This document shows positions 54,203 to 64,000 of a stretch of DNA of 64,000 bases, one piece after another. How positions within the stretch are numbered: the first letter of the stretch is position 1; each line of letters begins with the position of its first letter. A program made the translations under genes and the position numbers. The notes under the pieces were generated by a model, which searched no databases, had not been told where the DNA came from, and saw nothing but the letters and a program-made list of their open reading frames with translations. Source of the stretch: Beroe forskalii (Eukaryota > Ctenophora > Nuda > Beroida > Beroidae); contig WFMF01000607.1 in NCBI GenBank assembly GCA_011033025.1, forward strand, positions 28,630 to 92,629. Reading direction: 5' to 3'.

Positions 54203-55735
54203 CAATTGCAGGGACATTTTCGAGGACTTTCATGTGTTCCCCGCCTGTACAAATTACTGCATTCAGGATATAAAATGCCCTTTATCGCCCCTGAACTATT
54301 CATCCTGCAGCAATCCAGGGTTTTGACAATCACAGACACATTAATTGACAGTGGATTTCAGAAGGGACAGGAAAACGATTGTGCAAGATGATTTCAACTG
54401 CAACAATAGCCTGTGCGTAGGATATGAAAAAGTTTGTAACTTTGTTAACGACTGTGGGGATTGGTCAGATGAAGTTTCGTGTCAAAACAACTTCAATTGC
54501 AATAGAATATATCCCCAGATCAGAGGCTTTTGATGGGGTATTCAACTGCTTTCACTATAGTGATGAGTGCTATGACAAGTGCGATAGTCAAGTGAAGATA
54601 TTAGGCAACAAATACATTCTTATCATGGCCTACATTTTCGGTATATCAGCCTCCACAATGAATGCCTTCATAATCTTCAATGGGTTGAGGGTTACTCAAA
54701 ACTCAGTCATCCGGACAGGAATTGGGAAGCTGAATGAGAGTCTTGTCTTGGTAATCTCATCAGATGATCTCCTGCAAGGAGTTTTCCTAATCCTGAACCT
54801 TGAACTTCCTTTCTTCGCTGAAACATTGCAATACAGAGTCTCCGGAGAAGAAATACTTTACCCGGTTGATCAAGTCAGAGACCTTGGAGTTATGGTATCA
54901 AGTGATCTAAGCTGGTCGAAACACATAGGTACGATGGTTTCAAAAGCTAGGAGCAAACTATCTTGGGTGTTCAGTGTGTTTAAAACTCGTGATAGGATTT
55001 GTATGGCTACTCTTTACAAGTCGCTAGTTAGAAGCACATTGGAGTACTGCTGTCCTCTGTGGAACCCTGGTAAGGTGACTGAGATCCAACTGATAGAGGG
55101 AGTTCAGAGAACTTTCACAAGACGAATTTCTGGATTACAGAATCTGACCTATTGGGAAAGGCTCTCCCAATTGAAGCTCATGTCACTGCAGCGTAGACGG
55201 GAGAGATATGTCATTCTGACGATGTGGAAGATTCTCCACAATGTAGTCCCGAATTCCTGTGACACTTCATTCAAGATGACATCGAGAAACGGTATGGTAG
55301 CTGTCATCCCACCACTAGCAAAGTCAAGCTCCTCGAGAAATCAAACACTCTATGACAGTTCATTTGCGGTACAAGGACCTAAGTTATGGAATAAGGTACC
55401 TAGCCATGTGAAAGCTGCAGAAACTTTTGACACGTTTAAATCTAGCTTGTCGAAATTTCTTTCCTTGATACCGGACGAGCCTCCGGTCGCTGGCTACAGC
55501 TGCAGCTGGTCCAACTCTCTGGTAGACTATTCACCAGCGCGGTGGTCGGAACTCTGATGACCCTTCCAACTCAACGGATAAACCCTACCAAGTTACCAAG
55601 TTAGTTTTGCCCATTTATGCTGATGCCATTCCCAGTCAAAGCACTTGCAAAACTCAGTTCCAATGGGTTACCAGTAACATGTGCACTGGGCTAGGTGTCA
55701 TTTCAACAGTGGGGTCACAGGTGTCACTATAATTG
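54203..55735 (+). pseudogene. LDLa-containing GPCR pseudogene split by a LINE
   Basis: The + strand carries pieces of one receptor in changing frames. A cysteine-rich piece (VFPACTNYCIQDIKCPLS) is followed by an LDL-receptor class A module (DDFNCNNSLCVGYEKVC, then NDCGDWSDEVSC). A stop interrupts, and another frame resumes at DGVFNCFHYSDECYDKC and continues into TM1 (YILIMAYIFGISASTMNAF) and TM2 (SLVLVISSDDLLQGVFLIL). There a LINE 3' end (54794-55606) is inserted. After it the receptor resumes (LPIYADAIPSQSTCKTQF, CTGLGVISTVGSQVSL) through the ECL1 cysteine and start of TM3, then stops. The order matches rhodopsin-type receptors with LDLa ectodomains, such as relaxin-receptor relatives. Frameshifts, stops and the insertion make it dead. 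Confidence 0.75.
54794..55606 (+). mobile_element. 5'-truncated copy of the CR1/Jockey-like LINE
   Basis: 813 bp match the 3' end of the LINE at 12838-14899 (from about 14088) with only about five substitutions by eye, that is over 99 percent identity. It ends in the same ACCAAGTTACCAAGTT repeat. The frame is open to the same stop (55557). Severe 5' truncation is normal for LINE insertions. Near-identity means recent activity of the family. Confidence 0.9.
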
Positions 55736-57189
55736 CATGACTATACCTAGTCTTTTAAGGGGGGGGGGGGGGCACACGTAAATTCAAGTAGACCGGACCG
55801 CTCAGATGAGTTCAAATGCTCATTCTGCAGCATATAAGGGGTACTTTACCGGAAAATTTTGATTTTTCTCGGGCACATTTTTTGGGAATGAGCGGGCAAA
55901 GTTGGTATACTATTTCACTGTCGAAGTTTGTTAGTCCATAGCTTTACAACCATACCAGTTTAATGTATTAAAATTTGCATGCATGTAGATCAACATGTCC
56001 ACTATGTAAATCCAAAGGTTCGTTTGTCAAATCGCAAAATTGACTGAGTTATGGCCATTCTTGTAAGGGTACCAAATTCTAAGAAAAAGTTTGCTAGCTC
56101 CCTCATTTTTTGAGCTACAGTGCTATTCCACATATGGAAATGTGTGCCTTTAGAAGCTCTACATGCGTGCCAAAGGGCTAAGCCGGGCATCAATTATATC
56201 TCACATAATAATCAAATAAGTGGCAAAATTTAACATTTTGCTGTAATTGTACACAATATTTCATCATCCCATAATGAATAATTTCCCACCGAGAACTAAA
56301 TATACTTCATTTGATGTAAAATTTTATGCTGTTCAACTTCCCGGAGCCAATTTTGGATTTTCTGCTTTTTATTTCTTGATATAACCATCTTTAAGGCCCA
56401 AAAATTCGTGTTTTGGCTATTTTTCAGCCTACGAATATCGTAGAGACTTCGTTTTGGGCGCAAACGGCCAAACGAATCGCAATCATCGAGTTGATATGTG
56501 ACTTGTGAACAAACATATACTCTAAATCGCTCAGGAAAAATGTTACGGGCCAAAAACTGATTTTTGTCGTTTCTGTCTTATAAAAGGTGAAAAAATCGTA
56601 TCTCAGCCCAGGAAGGTCGAAGGAAAAACTAATAAGCCACCAGATGCTTCATAAAAGGTAGGTATATGTGTAAAACCCCATGTTGGGGTACCCATAAAGT
56701 CATAAGGGCTATGAAGGTTTGAAAATCATCAAGTAATGAATGGATGACAAGTAATGAATGGATGAACACTTCCACAATGATATGGATAACATTAATTGAT
56801 TTTATTCAAAGATATTAAAGTTCTTAATTAGGCAAATTGTGATGGTTGAAGTTTAAGTGTAATCACAATAGCAATCATATCATACAAATAATATATATTA
56901 TATAAAAGACATAATGTATGTAATATGCATTAAAAAGTCAGTTTTTAACTAATTGAGTATCTATCATAGCTTCATAGGAATCAATTTGAGGTCCCAAAAA
57001 TTACAGCACAAGAACATGATGGATTTTATCTTAATCTTCCTATTATAAATCTTCAGAATCATTTTGATGTTGTCAGATAATATGCAAATCTAATGTCTTA
57101 TCTATAGAGGTGTATGGGTATACTACAAACATAAAAAATGCTGAATATCGATTTTCTTATTCAAGGATTGATAAAAGAGGCAGGAGAGA
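55736..57189. other. no gene seen; poly(G) run and repeat relatives
   Basis: A run of 14 G lies at 55759-55772. At 56440-56575 the words GTAGAGACTTCGTTTTG, AATCGCAAT and GGGCCAAAAACTG match the tandem repeat at 61590-61920. Confidence 0.5.
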
Positions 57190-57375
57190 CTAAACTGCGA
57201 ATCGTCAGCGGTTACCCTACAGTAGTAAGGTCTCCCTGTCATCTGCGATGTACGTGTCCCATCAGCAGGTGACAAAAGGAAACGGAGGGGTTTCGGCCCT
57301 CGTACCCCTCACAGCTTACAACTGTAAGGCTGGGCCACCCAGGACTCCGGATTCCTGAGCAACACAGTTTAGAAG
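57190..57375. other. GC-rich structured island next to the Penelope-like element
   Basis: A sharply bounded GC-rich stretch with several complementary words (GGAGGGGTTTCGGCCCTCGTACCCCTC; the - strand reads CTGATGGGACACGTAC and CCGAAACCCC). It lies downstream of the - strand RT, where a Penelope-like element would have its 3' end. No exact match to a known RNA motif could be made by eye. Confidence 0.3.
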
Positions 57376-57626
57376 GAAGGGGGAAAAAGGAAAAGAGTTC
57401 AGTAGAGGTAAAAGATCATTGAGTGCTAAAATAGTGTAATACTATTTAATTGTAAAGGTATAAAAACCTGAAGGTGAACGCTAAAATGAAAGGGAGGTTG
57501 CAGGCATCTGCCTGCAGTCCAGCCCCACATTCAGTCCCAGGCTGATCATACAGCAAGTTATTCGGCGTCAGAAACAAGCTGCATAACAAACCTGTACAGA
57601 ATGTGAAGAACCTCGTGTGCCCATAC

Positions 57627-58746
57627 CTAAACAAATTGATCTAAAATTGTACTGTTATCTAAAATTGCATATTTTTGAAAAACTAAGCTATTTTTATTGA
57701 GGCAACGTTTAATAATGTCTACAAGATTGGAGTTACTATATCCCCTTTCAATCAGTTTTTGAAAAACTTTTCTAAGATTGAAGAGGAAAGTTTCGAATTC
57801 AGTACAAATGTTAGCATACCTAAGGATTTGACTATAGAATACATTATGACCTACTTCTAGAGGGATATTACTCTGTGGAAATGTTAGGGAAACTACAGAG
57901 AAATTAAAGTCGTCGGTTTTGTTATATACAGATACGATAACTTTGTTTGGTTGAATAGAAATGTTGAGGTCCAAGTAATTTACGTTCTTGTTGTCATTAC
58001 CCGACCTCTCCATTTCAAGAGAAGGATGATAGATTTGTTTGATGAGAGTTTCAAACTTGAGATAATTAGTGGTAATAAGATCATCGACATAGCGTCGTGT
58101 CTTAGAGAGAAGCTTAGCTAAGGAAAACTTTTTTAGACTTTAAAAGACTAAGCATGAAGTTAAACTCTCGTTTAGCTAGAGTGAGATCTGCGATGGGGGA
58201 ACTGGAATTTCCACCCATAGGGATTCCTAAGACTTGGATAAAAACTTTACCAGCGAAAACTATATAGGTGTGATAGATGATAAAGTGTACTGCTTCTTTG
58301 AGCTGATCTCTATCAAAACTATGGTAGCCGTCATAGACCTTCTTCGCGAAGAAACACTTATTTGTATCGTATTTACAAATATTGATATACTTGTTTCTTT
58401 CCGAGAAGATAAGATCTATAACTTCTCCAATCATATCATCAACTTCTTTAAGGTCTAAATTGGTATATAAAGTAGTAAAGTCATATATTTGGAGATTAAA
58501 TACTTCACTGCCCTGCAGTGACTCAAGAAACTGTGCAGAGGAATCTATGCTCCAGAACACATTGACACCACTGTTATTGTATATTGTCTGACAATACTTT
58601 TTGAAGTATTCTCGGAGGAGTTTAAGACTACAATTAACAAGGATGTTCAGCTGTTTAGTAGCACAGCTTCTCGCCCCAGCTATAAAGCGTGCTTTGTATG
58701 GGTTCTTGTGGAGTTTAGGATTCCAGAACAGCCGTGGTAGACACAT
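57627..58746 (-). pseudogene. Penelope-like (or related) reverse transcriptase fragment
   Basis: The first frame (58746-58114) starts CLPRLFWNPKLHKNPYKARF and continues IAGARSCATKQLN, FWSIDSSAQFLESL, IYDFTTLYTNLDLKEV and VFIQVLGIPMGGNSSSPIAD, the fingers/palm motifs of this RT group. A frameshift follows. The next frame supplies the catalytic RRYVDDLIT (about 58080) and continues NVNYLDLNISIQ, VYNKTDDFNFSVVSL and FYSQILRYANICTEFETFL to the stop at 57627. The N-terminal portion and any GIY-YIG endonuclease are missing. It is a truncated, frameshifted copy. The PKLHKNPYK..RFIAG signature fits Penelope-like RTs of invertebrates, though the exact clade is not certain. Confidence 0.7.
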
Positions 58747-58804
58747 GTTTTGGTCGTTGACGGTAATGGAGGTAAAAGTACTCTACCTTACAATAAAAAT
58801 TTAA

Positions 58805-59759
58805 ATTTATGACCTTTCAATTCATCATTTGTCTGATTTCTGGGCAGAATTTACTAATTCATCTTCCAAATGGCAAATAATTTCAATGAATAATGAATCT
58901 CTTACCTATCAATAGTTGAATAGAACCATTCATAGCAGCACCATTTTCTTGCCTTTTGGACTTTCAAAAAGTTCTTTATCTTAATACCAACATTCTGAAA
59001 ACAAAATGGGTGAACTAGAAATTAGCCACATAAGATGGATGATAGTACCTTTGTCTAATTAACTTGAATTTATCATAAAGATGCTGAGTATTGTGTAGTT
59101 ATAGAATTCTTTAATTGCAAAATTTAAGAAGCCTGTAGTGTTGAAATATCTCAATAGATATATTAACATATTGTACATCATTAGATCTTGTGATTCTAGA
59201 TCAATGGAATGAAATCATCATATGAAACAAGAATTGCGCCTGCCGGAGCATTTCTTGTGCGTTGTTCATTGTTCCCGTATGCAGGCGCTTAATTTCCTGT
59301 TCCCCGGGGCAGGTATTACTATTAGAACGTATGCTGTCATTTGACCGTTGTCAGTTTTATTTACTGACATAGTGAGTTGACGATAAAGCATAAAAGTGAC
59401 CTCACAAATCAAGATACAATCGCGGGCGTACACCTACGGGAATTATGAGCAAGAGTTGGTATTGAATAGATTAAAGATTTATCTAGAAAATTTTCCGTGA
59501 TAAAACGCTTCTTCTATCAAGTGTGACATCGCAATACTAACATCATTGAATCAATTTAAATTGAACTTTATAAATATTCCACGTTATGCGGGCGCTATAT
59601 ATATTTCATTATACCCCTCCCAAGCTTGTTTTAGCGACCGTGTAAGTTTGGTTATACGGTCTTCACTGAATTGCAGTGCAAAAGAGGTTAAAAATGAAAT
59701 TTGACTTTATAAAGGAGCACTCAAATATCTACTTAAGCGTTGAATCGAGACGAGGGTCG
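58805..59759. other. no gene seen
   Basis: AT-rich sequence with chance ORFs only. Confidence 0.5.
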
Positions 59760-59963
59760 TCAGACCCGAGTATGAAAAAATACTGTTGTTTGGCCGTAGA
59801 ATAGTTGGTCCCAGCTGTTTCCAGTCGGGGTATAATCTGGTTCCATGATCTCAGCTGTGACCGTACACCTTCGATAATGAACTCGGCACGCCTCGTCCAT
59901 TATCCAACTTACACAGTCTCGGCTGTCTCCTCGGCCATGTAAGTTGCGGTATATGGTCACCAC
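59760..59963 (-). CDS. short unrecognised ORF
   Basis: A 67-codon ORF (MVTIYRNLHGRGDSRDCV, then EACRVHYRRCTVTAEIMEP) of higher GC than its surroundings. The frame stays open a little upstream of the ATG. No known domain was recognised. It could be an exon or chance. Confidence 0.2.
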   Translation of the reverse strand: MVTIYRNLHGRGDSRDCVSWIMDEACRVHYRRCTVTAEIMEPDYTPTGNSWDQLFYGQTTVFFHTRV

Positions 59964-61589
59964 TTCGACATGTAACCGCTTATTCTCCTACAATGATGAA
60001 TTAACGCGCGCAGATCGAAATATCACATGGGCGATTTCGTTCCACGTGCCAAATGTTCGCGCGCGCGTTCCCGCCATTTCATAGAACTCTTTGAAGATTC
60101 GTTGCGCGCCGTTCAGAGTTTCATAACTATGATCACCATTTTCGTTACGCGTTAAATTTTCTTTTGTGTTGCGTTGCAGATATCAAATTATTGCAATGAT
60201 CACTAATATTGTACCCTGCCTTGATATTATCAAGATTGAGATTCACAATATAATTATTAATTACCGACCAAGATTAAAGATTCAGATATATCATTTTTAT
60301 CAATCATGAACCGAGACAAACTCTTATGTTTTACTTTCCTCTAGTCAATTCTTTAGATCATTCATAACTGATGGCACTAATACTGCCCATTGTAAATTGG
60401 CTGAATTGCCCACTACTTAAAGAAGTTCAAATGGCTGTGTGATTGAAATCCAATCTGATTGATTCTGTGAAAATTGATTAAGTTTTAATTTTATGATTGT
60501 TTTAAGAATTGTTAGATTTTTGATAAAGAACATCAACATGAACAGAGCATTGAACTCGAATACCTACAAAGTAGCCCAGTTAGCTAGCTGCAGCCCATAA
60601 TGCGAAGGATGCCACTACACCAAGCTATTCTGATGCGAGTGATATTATAAAGGAGCAGTCGATCGAAAATGTGACATATGACGACGACCACCAACAACCA
60701 AAAACCACCACCTATTTCAGATTTAACAGTACGCGTAAAGGTAGTATACACACAACCCCCACAAAACACGATCTCTGCTAACCTTTTCTCAATGCCTTTT
60801 CGTAAAACAAAAACACGATTGGGAACAGGAAAAAATAATACTTACAATAGAATTCACATTGTTTGGTTGAGGTGATCTATCCATTCATACATTTTGCTAG
60901 GAAATCATGCTGACAAGGATTACAAATTAGTTCTTAATACAGTGGCTTGAATACTAGGGTGAAGTTCAAATGTAGATCCAATGGATCTCTATTAAACATG
61001 ATTTCTATTGGTGAAATGTTCAATAGTGTTCAATGGTCCAATGGATCCATTTCTGATGTTCAATAGGCATGTCCAATGGGTGATGGATGTTCACTGGATG
61101 CATCTTAGATTTGAAGATTTCAAGAGGCCCCAATTATGGTGTTTATGATCAATGGAAACATTAGACAATAGACAAGATCACAACTCTTGTAACCTTTTAT
61201 TAATTTTAGTAATTAAACTTCAGGATTCTGGAGCTCTGGATTGGAATTACTTATCTTTCAATTAAACTTCAGGAACAAGAATTTCACCCATTACTTTATT
61301 TTGTAGGTGATATATTTCCTTACCAGGTGTTAGATGAAATGCTATGCACAACCTCAGAGGATGCATAATGGCAAATAGTTCATATCAGTTCAATAATACA
61401 TCAGTTTGTTTTAACATCACCCATTTACTGGAGTAGCTGGGTGTAGTTGAGTGTGCACTTTGTTGGCCACAAAGTTTCTCGGTTCAGGGCCCTTTATTAT
61501 GTTATTCTGCACCAGAATCACCTAGGTACGCAATTTGTATCGCTACTATGGACCCTGTGGGGCCATTTTTTTAATCCCCCTCAGACTCG
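59964..61589. other. no gene seen
   Basis: AT-rich. A CpG-rich patch (GCGCGCGCGTTCCCGCC, about 60058-60074) lies inside. Near 60960-61120 a loose repeat of CAATGG(A/G)TCC / CCAATGGAT words occurs. Confidence 0.45.
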
Positions 61590-61925
61590 TATGGTTAAAA
61601 TTCATATCTCTGTCCAGGAAGGTCGTAGAGACTTCGTTTTTAGCTCAAAAGAATCGCAATGACCATGTTTTTATGCAATTTTCATCGCGAATGTGCTTTA
61701 AAATACTCAGGAAAAAAGTTATGGACCAAAAACTGGTTTTTCAGTGTATCACTAGCAAATTACACATGTTGATTCCATATCTCGGTCCAGGAATGTCTTA
61801 GAGACTTCGTTTTGAGCTCAAACAAATCGCAATGACTATGTTTTTATACAATTTTCAATGTAAATATGCCTTAAAGTGCTCACAAAAATATCTATGGGCC
61901 AAAAATTGGTTTTTCAGTGTAGCGC
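61590..61925. repeat. two tandem copies of a roughly 180-bp repeat
   Basis: TCCAGGAAGGTCGTAGAGAC and TCCAGGAATGTCTTAGAGAC head two copies. Each continues with TTCGTTTT.AGCTCAAA, AATCGCAATGAC and ATGGACCAAAAACTGG / ATGGGCCAAAAATTGG. Related single copies lie near 56440-56575 and 62310-62350, so this is a dispersed family. Confidence 0.75.
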
Positions 61926-64000
61926 AAGCCATATATAATACAGCATATGTAAGAATTTATGGAAATTCTCAATTTTTCATCTCAGTGGACAGTTCAGGAG
62001 AAACCAAGTTCTGACACCGATTTTACCTCGACACAGGGTTGTTCAAAAGACAAAATTCTTAATCAGATTCACTCATGTACTGTACTGTATCTCCTCTGAA
62101 AACACTCATGAAAACTTCTTTACTTGCAATTTCCTGTTACAGATATGAATACATTATGTATATTGTCAATTGGATGTAAACATTACTTGTACCTAGATAG
62201 TAAAAGGGGATTAAAACTTGATTTATTTGTTTCATTATTTATTTGTTTCATTGATATACATGCTAATGTTGATGGTTGCTATACTGAATAGGGAAAATTT
62301 GCATATTGGTCCAAGGAGATCGTAGACACTCGGTTTTTAGCTCAAAATATAATGAATGAATATTCAATCTGTTAGAAAACTATAAAATACTCTGAATACT
62401 CTCATATAAGTGGAAATCCATATCTTCGACCAACTCCAAGGTAATGAACATTCGGCTCGTGTACCAAGCCAGGAACTTTCTGAGAATACAACTTGGTGGA
62501 TCAGAAGCAATGAGACACAATAACTGGTAAGGTATAAGACCCCACTAGCAATACAAGTACAATGACATATCTCTAGCAACATATATCTGAAAGAGCAATA
62601 TTAGAAATATAATAACTTATGAAATATCTATGAGATAAAGAGAATCATACTAGAGATAAAGATTCACACTTTCAAGCTAGGATATCCACGCTAGGATATC
62701 CACGCTAGGATATCCTGGCTAGTGTTGCTCGTATTTCCTTCAAAGTTCCTCCTGCTACCCTAGATCATGGATCCCCCAGCAAGTAAATCCTAGCAAAGAA
62801 GTTCCTTCTATACTAAGATGCTAGCATTGCTCATTTGTGCTAGTTCTTCACAAAAGTTTTTAACCTACCTAGCAAGTTGAAATTTATGGGAAAGAGGAAC
62901 CCACCCAAATCACATTTCAAACACACACACACAAACACAAATGATTTTTGACGTCCGGATCTAAATACTTGTAATTTGAACTAAGATTTTAATTACAGTT
63001 CATAATATTTCATCATCTGCATTGAATACCTAGTATGCAAAATAATTATACTATTATAGTCATCACTGTTTTGATGTTAGAGACCATTTATTATATACTC
63101 ATGTAGCACGCTTTGCTGACCATTTTTGCAGGAAAAAAAGAAGATTCTATCAATTATTAGTTTATTGTGTTAAATAGTGGTCTCATTAACTTTATAGTAG
63201 TTCCTAACATCAGACGTAATCATTTGTTGACCCATGTTACTGGGTCAGATCACATTATTGGTAGATCACATTATTGTTTATTTCTGTATTACCTCGGATC
63301 TTTCTGGTCCAAGAAATGAAATATGAATTTCATTTATTCCTGTAATACTTAAGCTCTTATTAAGAAATGCCAAAGGGCAATTAAGAAAAAAAGAACACAG
63401 TGCAGGGTTTACCTAGCTACCTAGGTGATTCTCGTTCAAAGTATGAGTACTATAAATAACTTTTCCCTGGGTTCCTTTCATGCATAACATAATTACTAAT
63501 GCAAACAAATTGAAGATAAATAGCATGGCCATGTCAGTTTTTCAAGCTAAAGGCCGAGTTTCTATGATTGTCTTGGACCAATATGCAAATTTTCACTGGG
63601 CAGTAGGTAAGCAACATAGGGCAAAATAGATAAACAGGGATCTTAACAACAATAAAATTGCGTACTGCATTACCTCAGAAGAAAACTAAAATTCAGAAGA
63701 AAACTAAAATTTATTTCGCATTTCATTGAACACTATAAATATATCAAAATAAATCAACAAAAATTTTCCATTATTAGGATTCTGATTTCAGGGTGATATG
63801 GGATTTATGATATAAGATTAGAATATTCTAAAAATAGAGGTGGGATTCTGATTTCAGGAAAAGGGAGAGCTGTAACATAAACAATGGGTTCTGATTCCAG
63901 GGAATGGGGAATAATTTAACATTATTAAGCATTTGAACATTCTAACTTTCAACGGGGTGATCAGGACATTATAGGAATTAGTCATACATTGACTTAGCTA
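61926..64000. other. no gene seen; short inverted repeat 62299/63571
   Basis: AATTTGCATATTGGTCCAAG (about 62300) and its complement CTTGGACCAATATGCAAATT (about 63573) could be ends of a decayed 1.3 kb element. CTAGGATATCCACG is repeated three times at 62675-62715. A (CA)n tract lies near 62925. Confidence 0.4.

Overview
This is nuclear DNA of an invertebrate animal. Protein-coding stretches are short exons bounded by GT/AG sites. The proteins are animal ones: a LIN9 DIRP domain, an EDC4-type WD40 scaffold, an extended Tudor domain, an astacin protease and an LDLa-bearing GPCR. More than half of the window is transposons and minisatellites. The species cannot be fixed from sequence alone; a marine or basal invertebrate is a reasonable guess.

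Layout, left to right. 0-7 kb: one possible + exon, a small secreted-protein gene on the - strand (3.05-3.58 kb) and a TIR element (3.77-5.19 kb). 7.2-10.3 kb: a piggyBac-like element ending in TTAA, full of TGGTTGCATATGCAACCA palindromes and holding a 1 kb GGGAGTCC array. 10.7-16.4 kb: - strand exons with coiled-coil and proline-rich coding, interrupted by a 50-bp minisatellite and a CR1/Jockey-like LINE. 16.5-17.4 kb: an SGNH-hydrolase-like ORF. 19.7-22.6 kb: - strand exons of a helical plus Tudor protein. 22.8-29.9 kb: retroelement pieces, a fold-back MITE, a frameshifted acyltransferase-3 gene, a PAN/sushi-like membrane protein and a LINE ORF1. 30.3-33 kb: minisatellites. 33.5-36.8 kb: a transposon with long composite inverted repeats around a 13-bp satellite. 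37.2-45.7 kb: more - strand exons of the large gene, two TA-flanked MITEs and a single-exon astacin gene on the + strand.

42.97-51.14 kb holds a 3.3 kb segmental duplication of the EDC4-like 5' exons. The copies are separated by the 3' half of GUF1 (LepA/EF4). 51.5-53.6 kb: LIN9 exons. 54.2-55.7 kb: a GPCR pseudogene split by a nearly fresh LINE insertion. 57.6-58.75 kb: a broken Penelope-like reverse transcriptase. The last 5 kb hold no recognisable gene.

The most interesting reading concerns the - strand exons from 45.7 kb down to 19.7 kb. They are phase-compatible and read as one gene joining an EDC4-like WD40 module, a (S/T-A-D-R)n linker, a helical region and an extended Tudor domain. 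EDC4-like coiled-coil exons continue to 10.7 kb. If this is one transcript, it fuses an mRNA-decapping (P-body) scaffold with a methyl-arginine reader typical of germ granules. The exon joins were deduced by eye and need RNA evidence. A second theme is tandem repeats at exon edges that copy splice sites.
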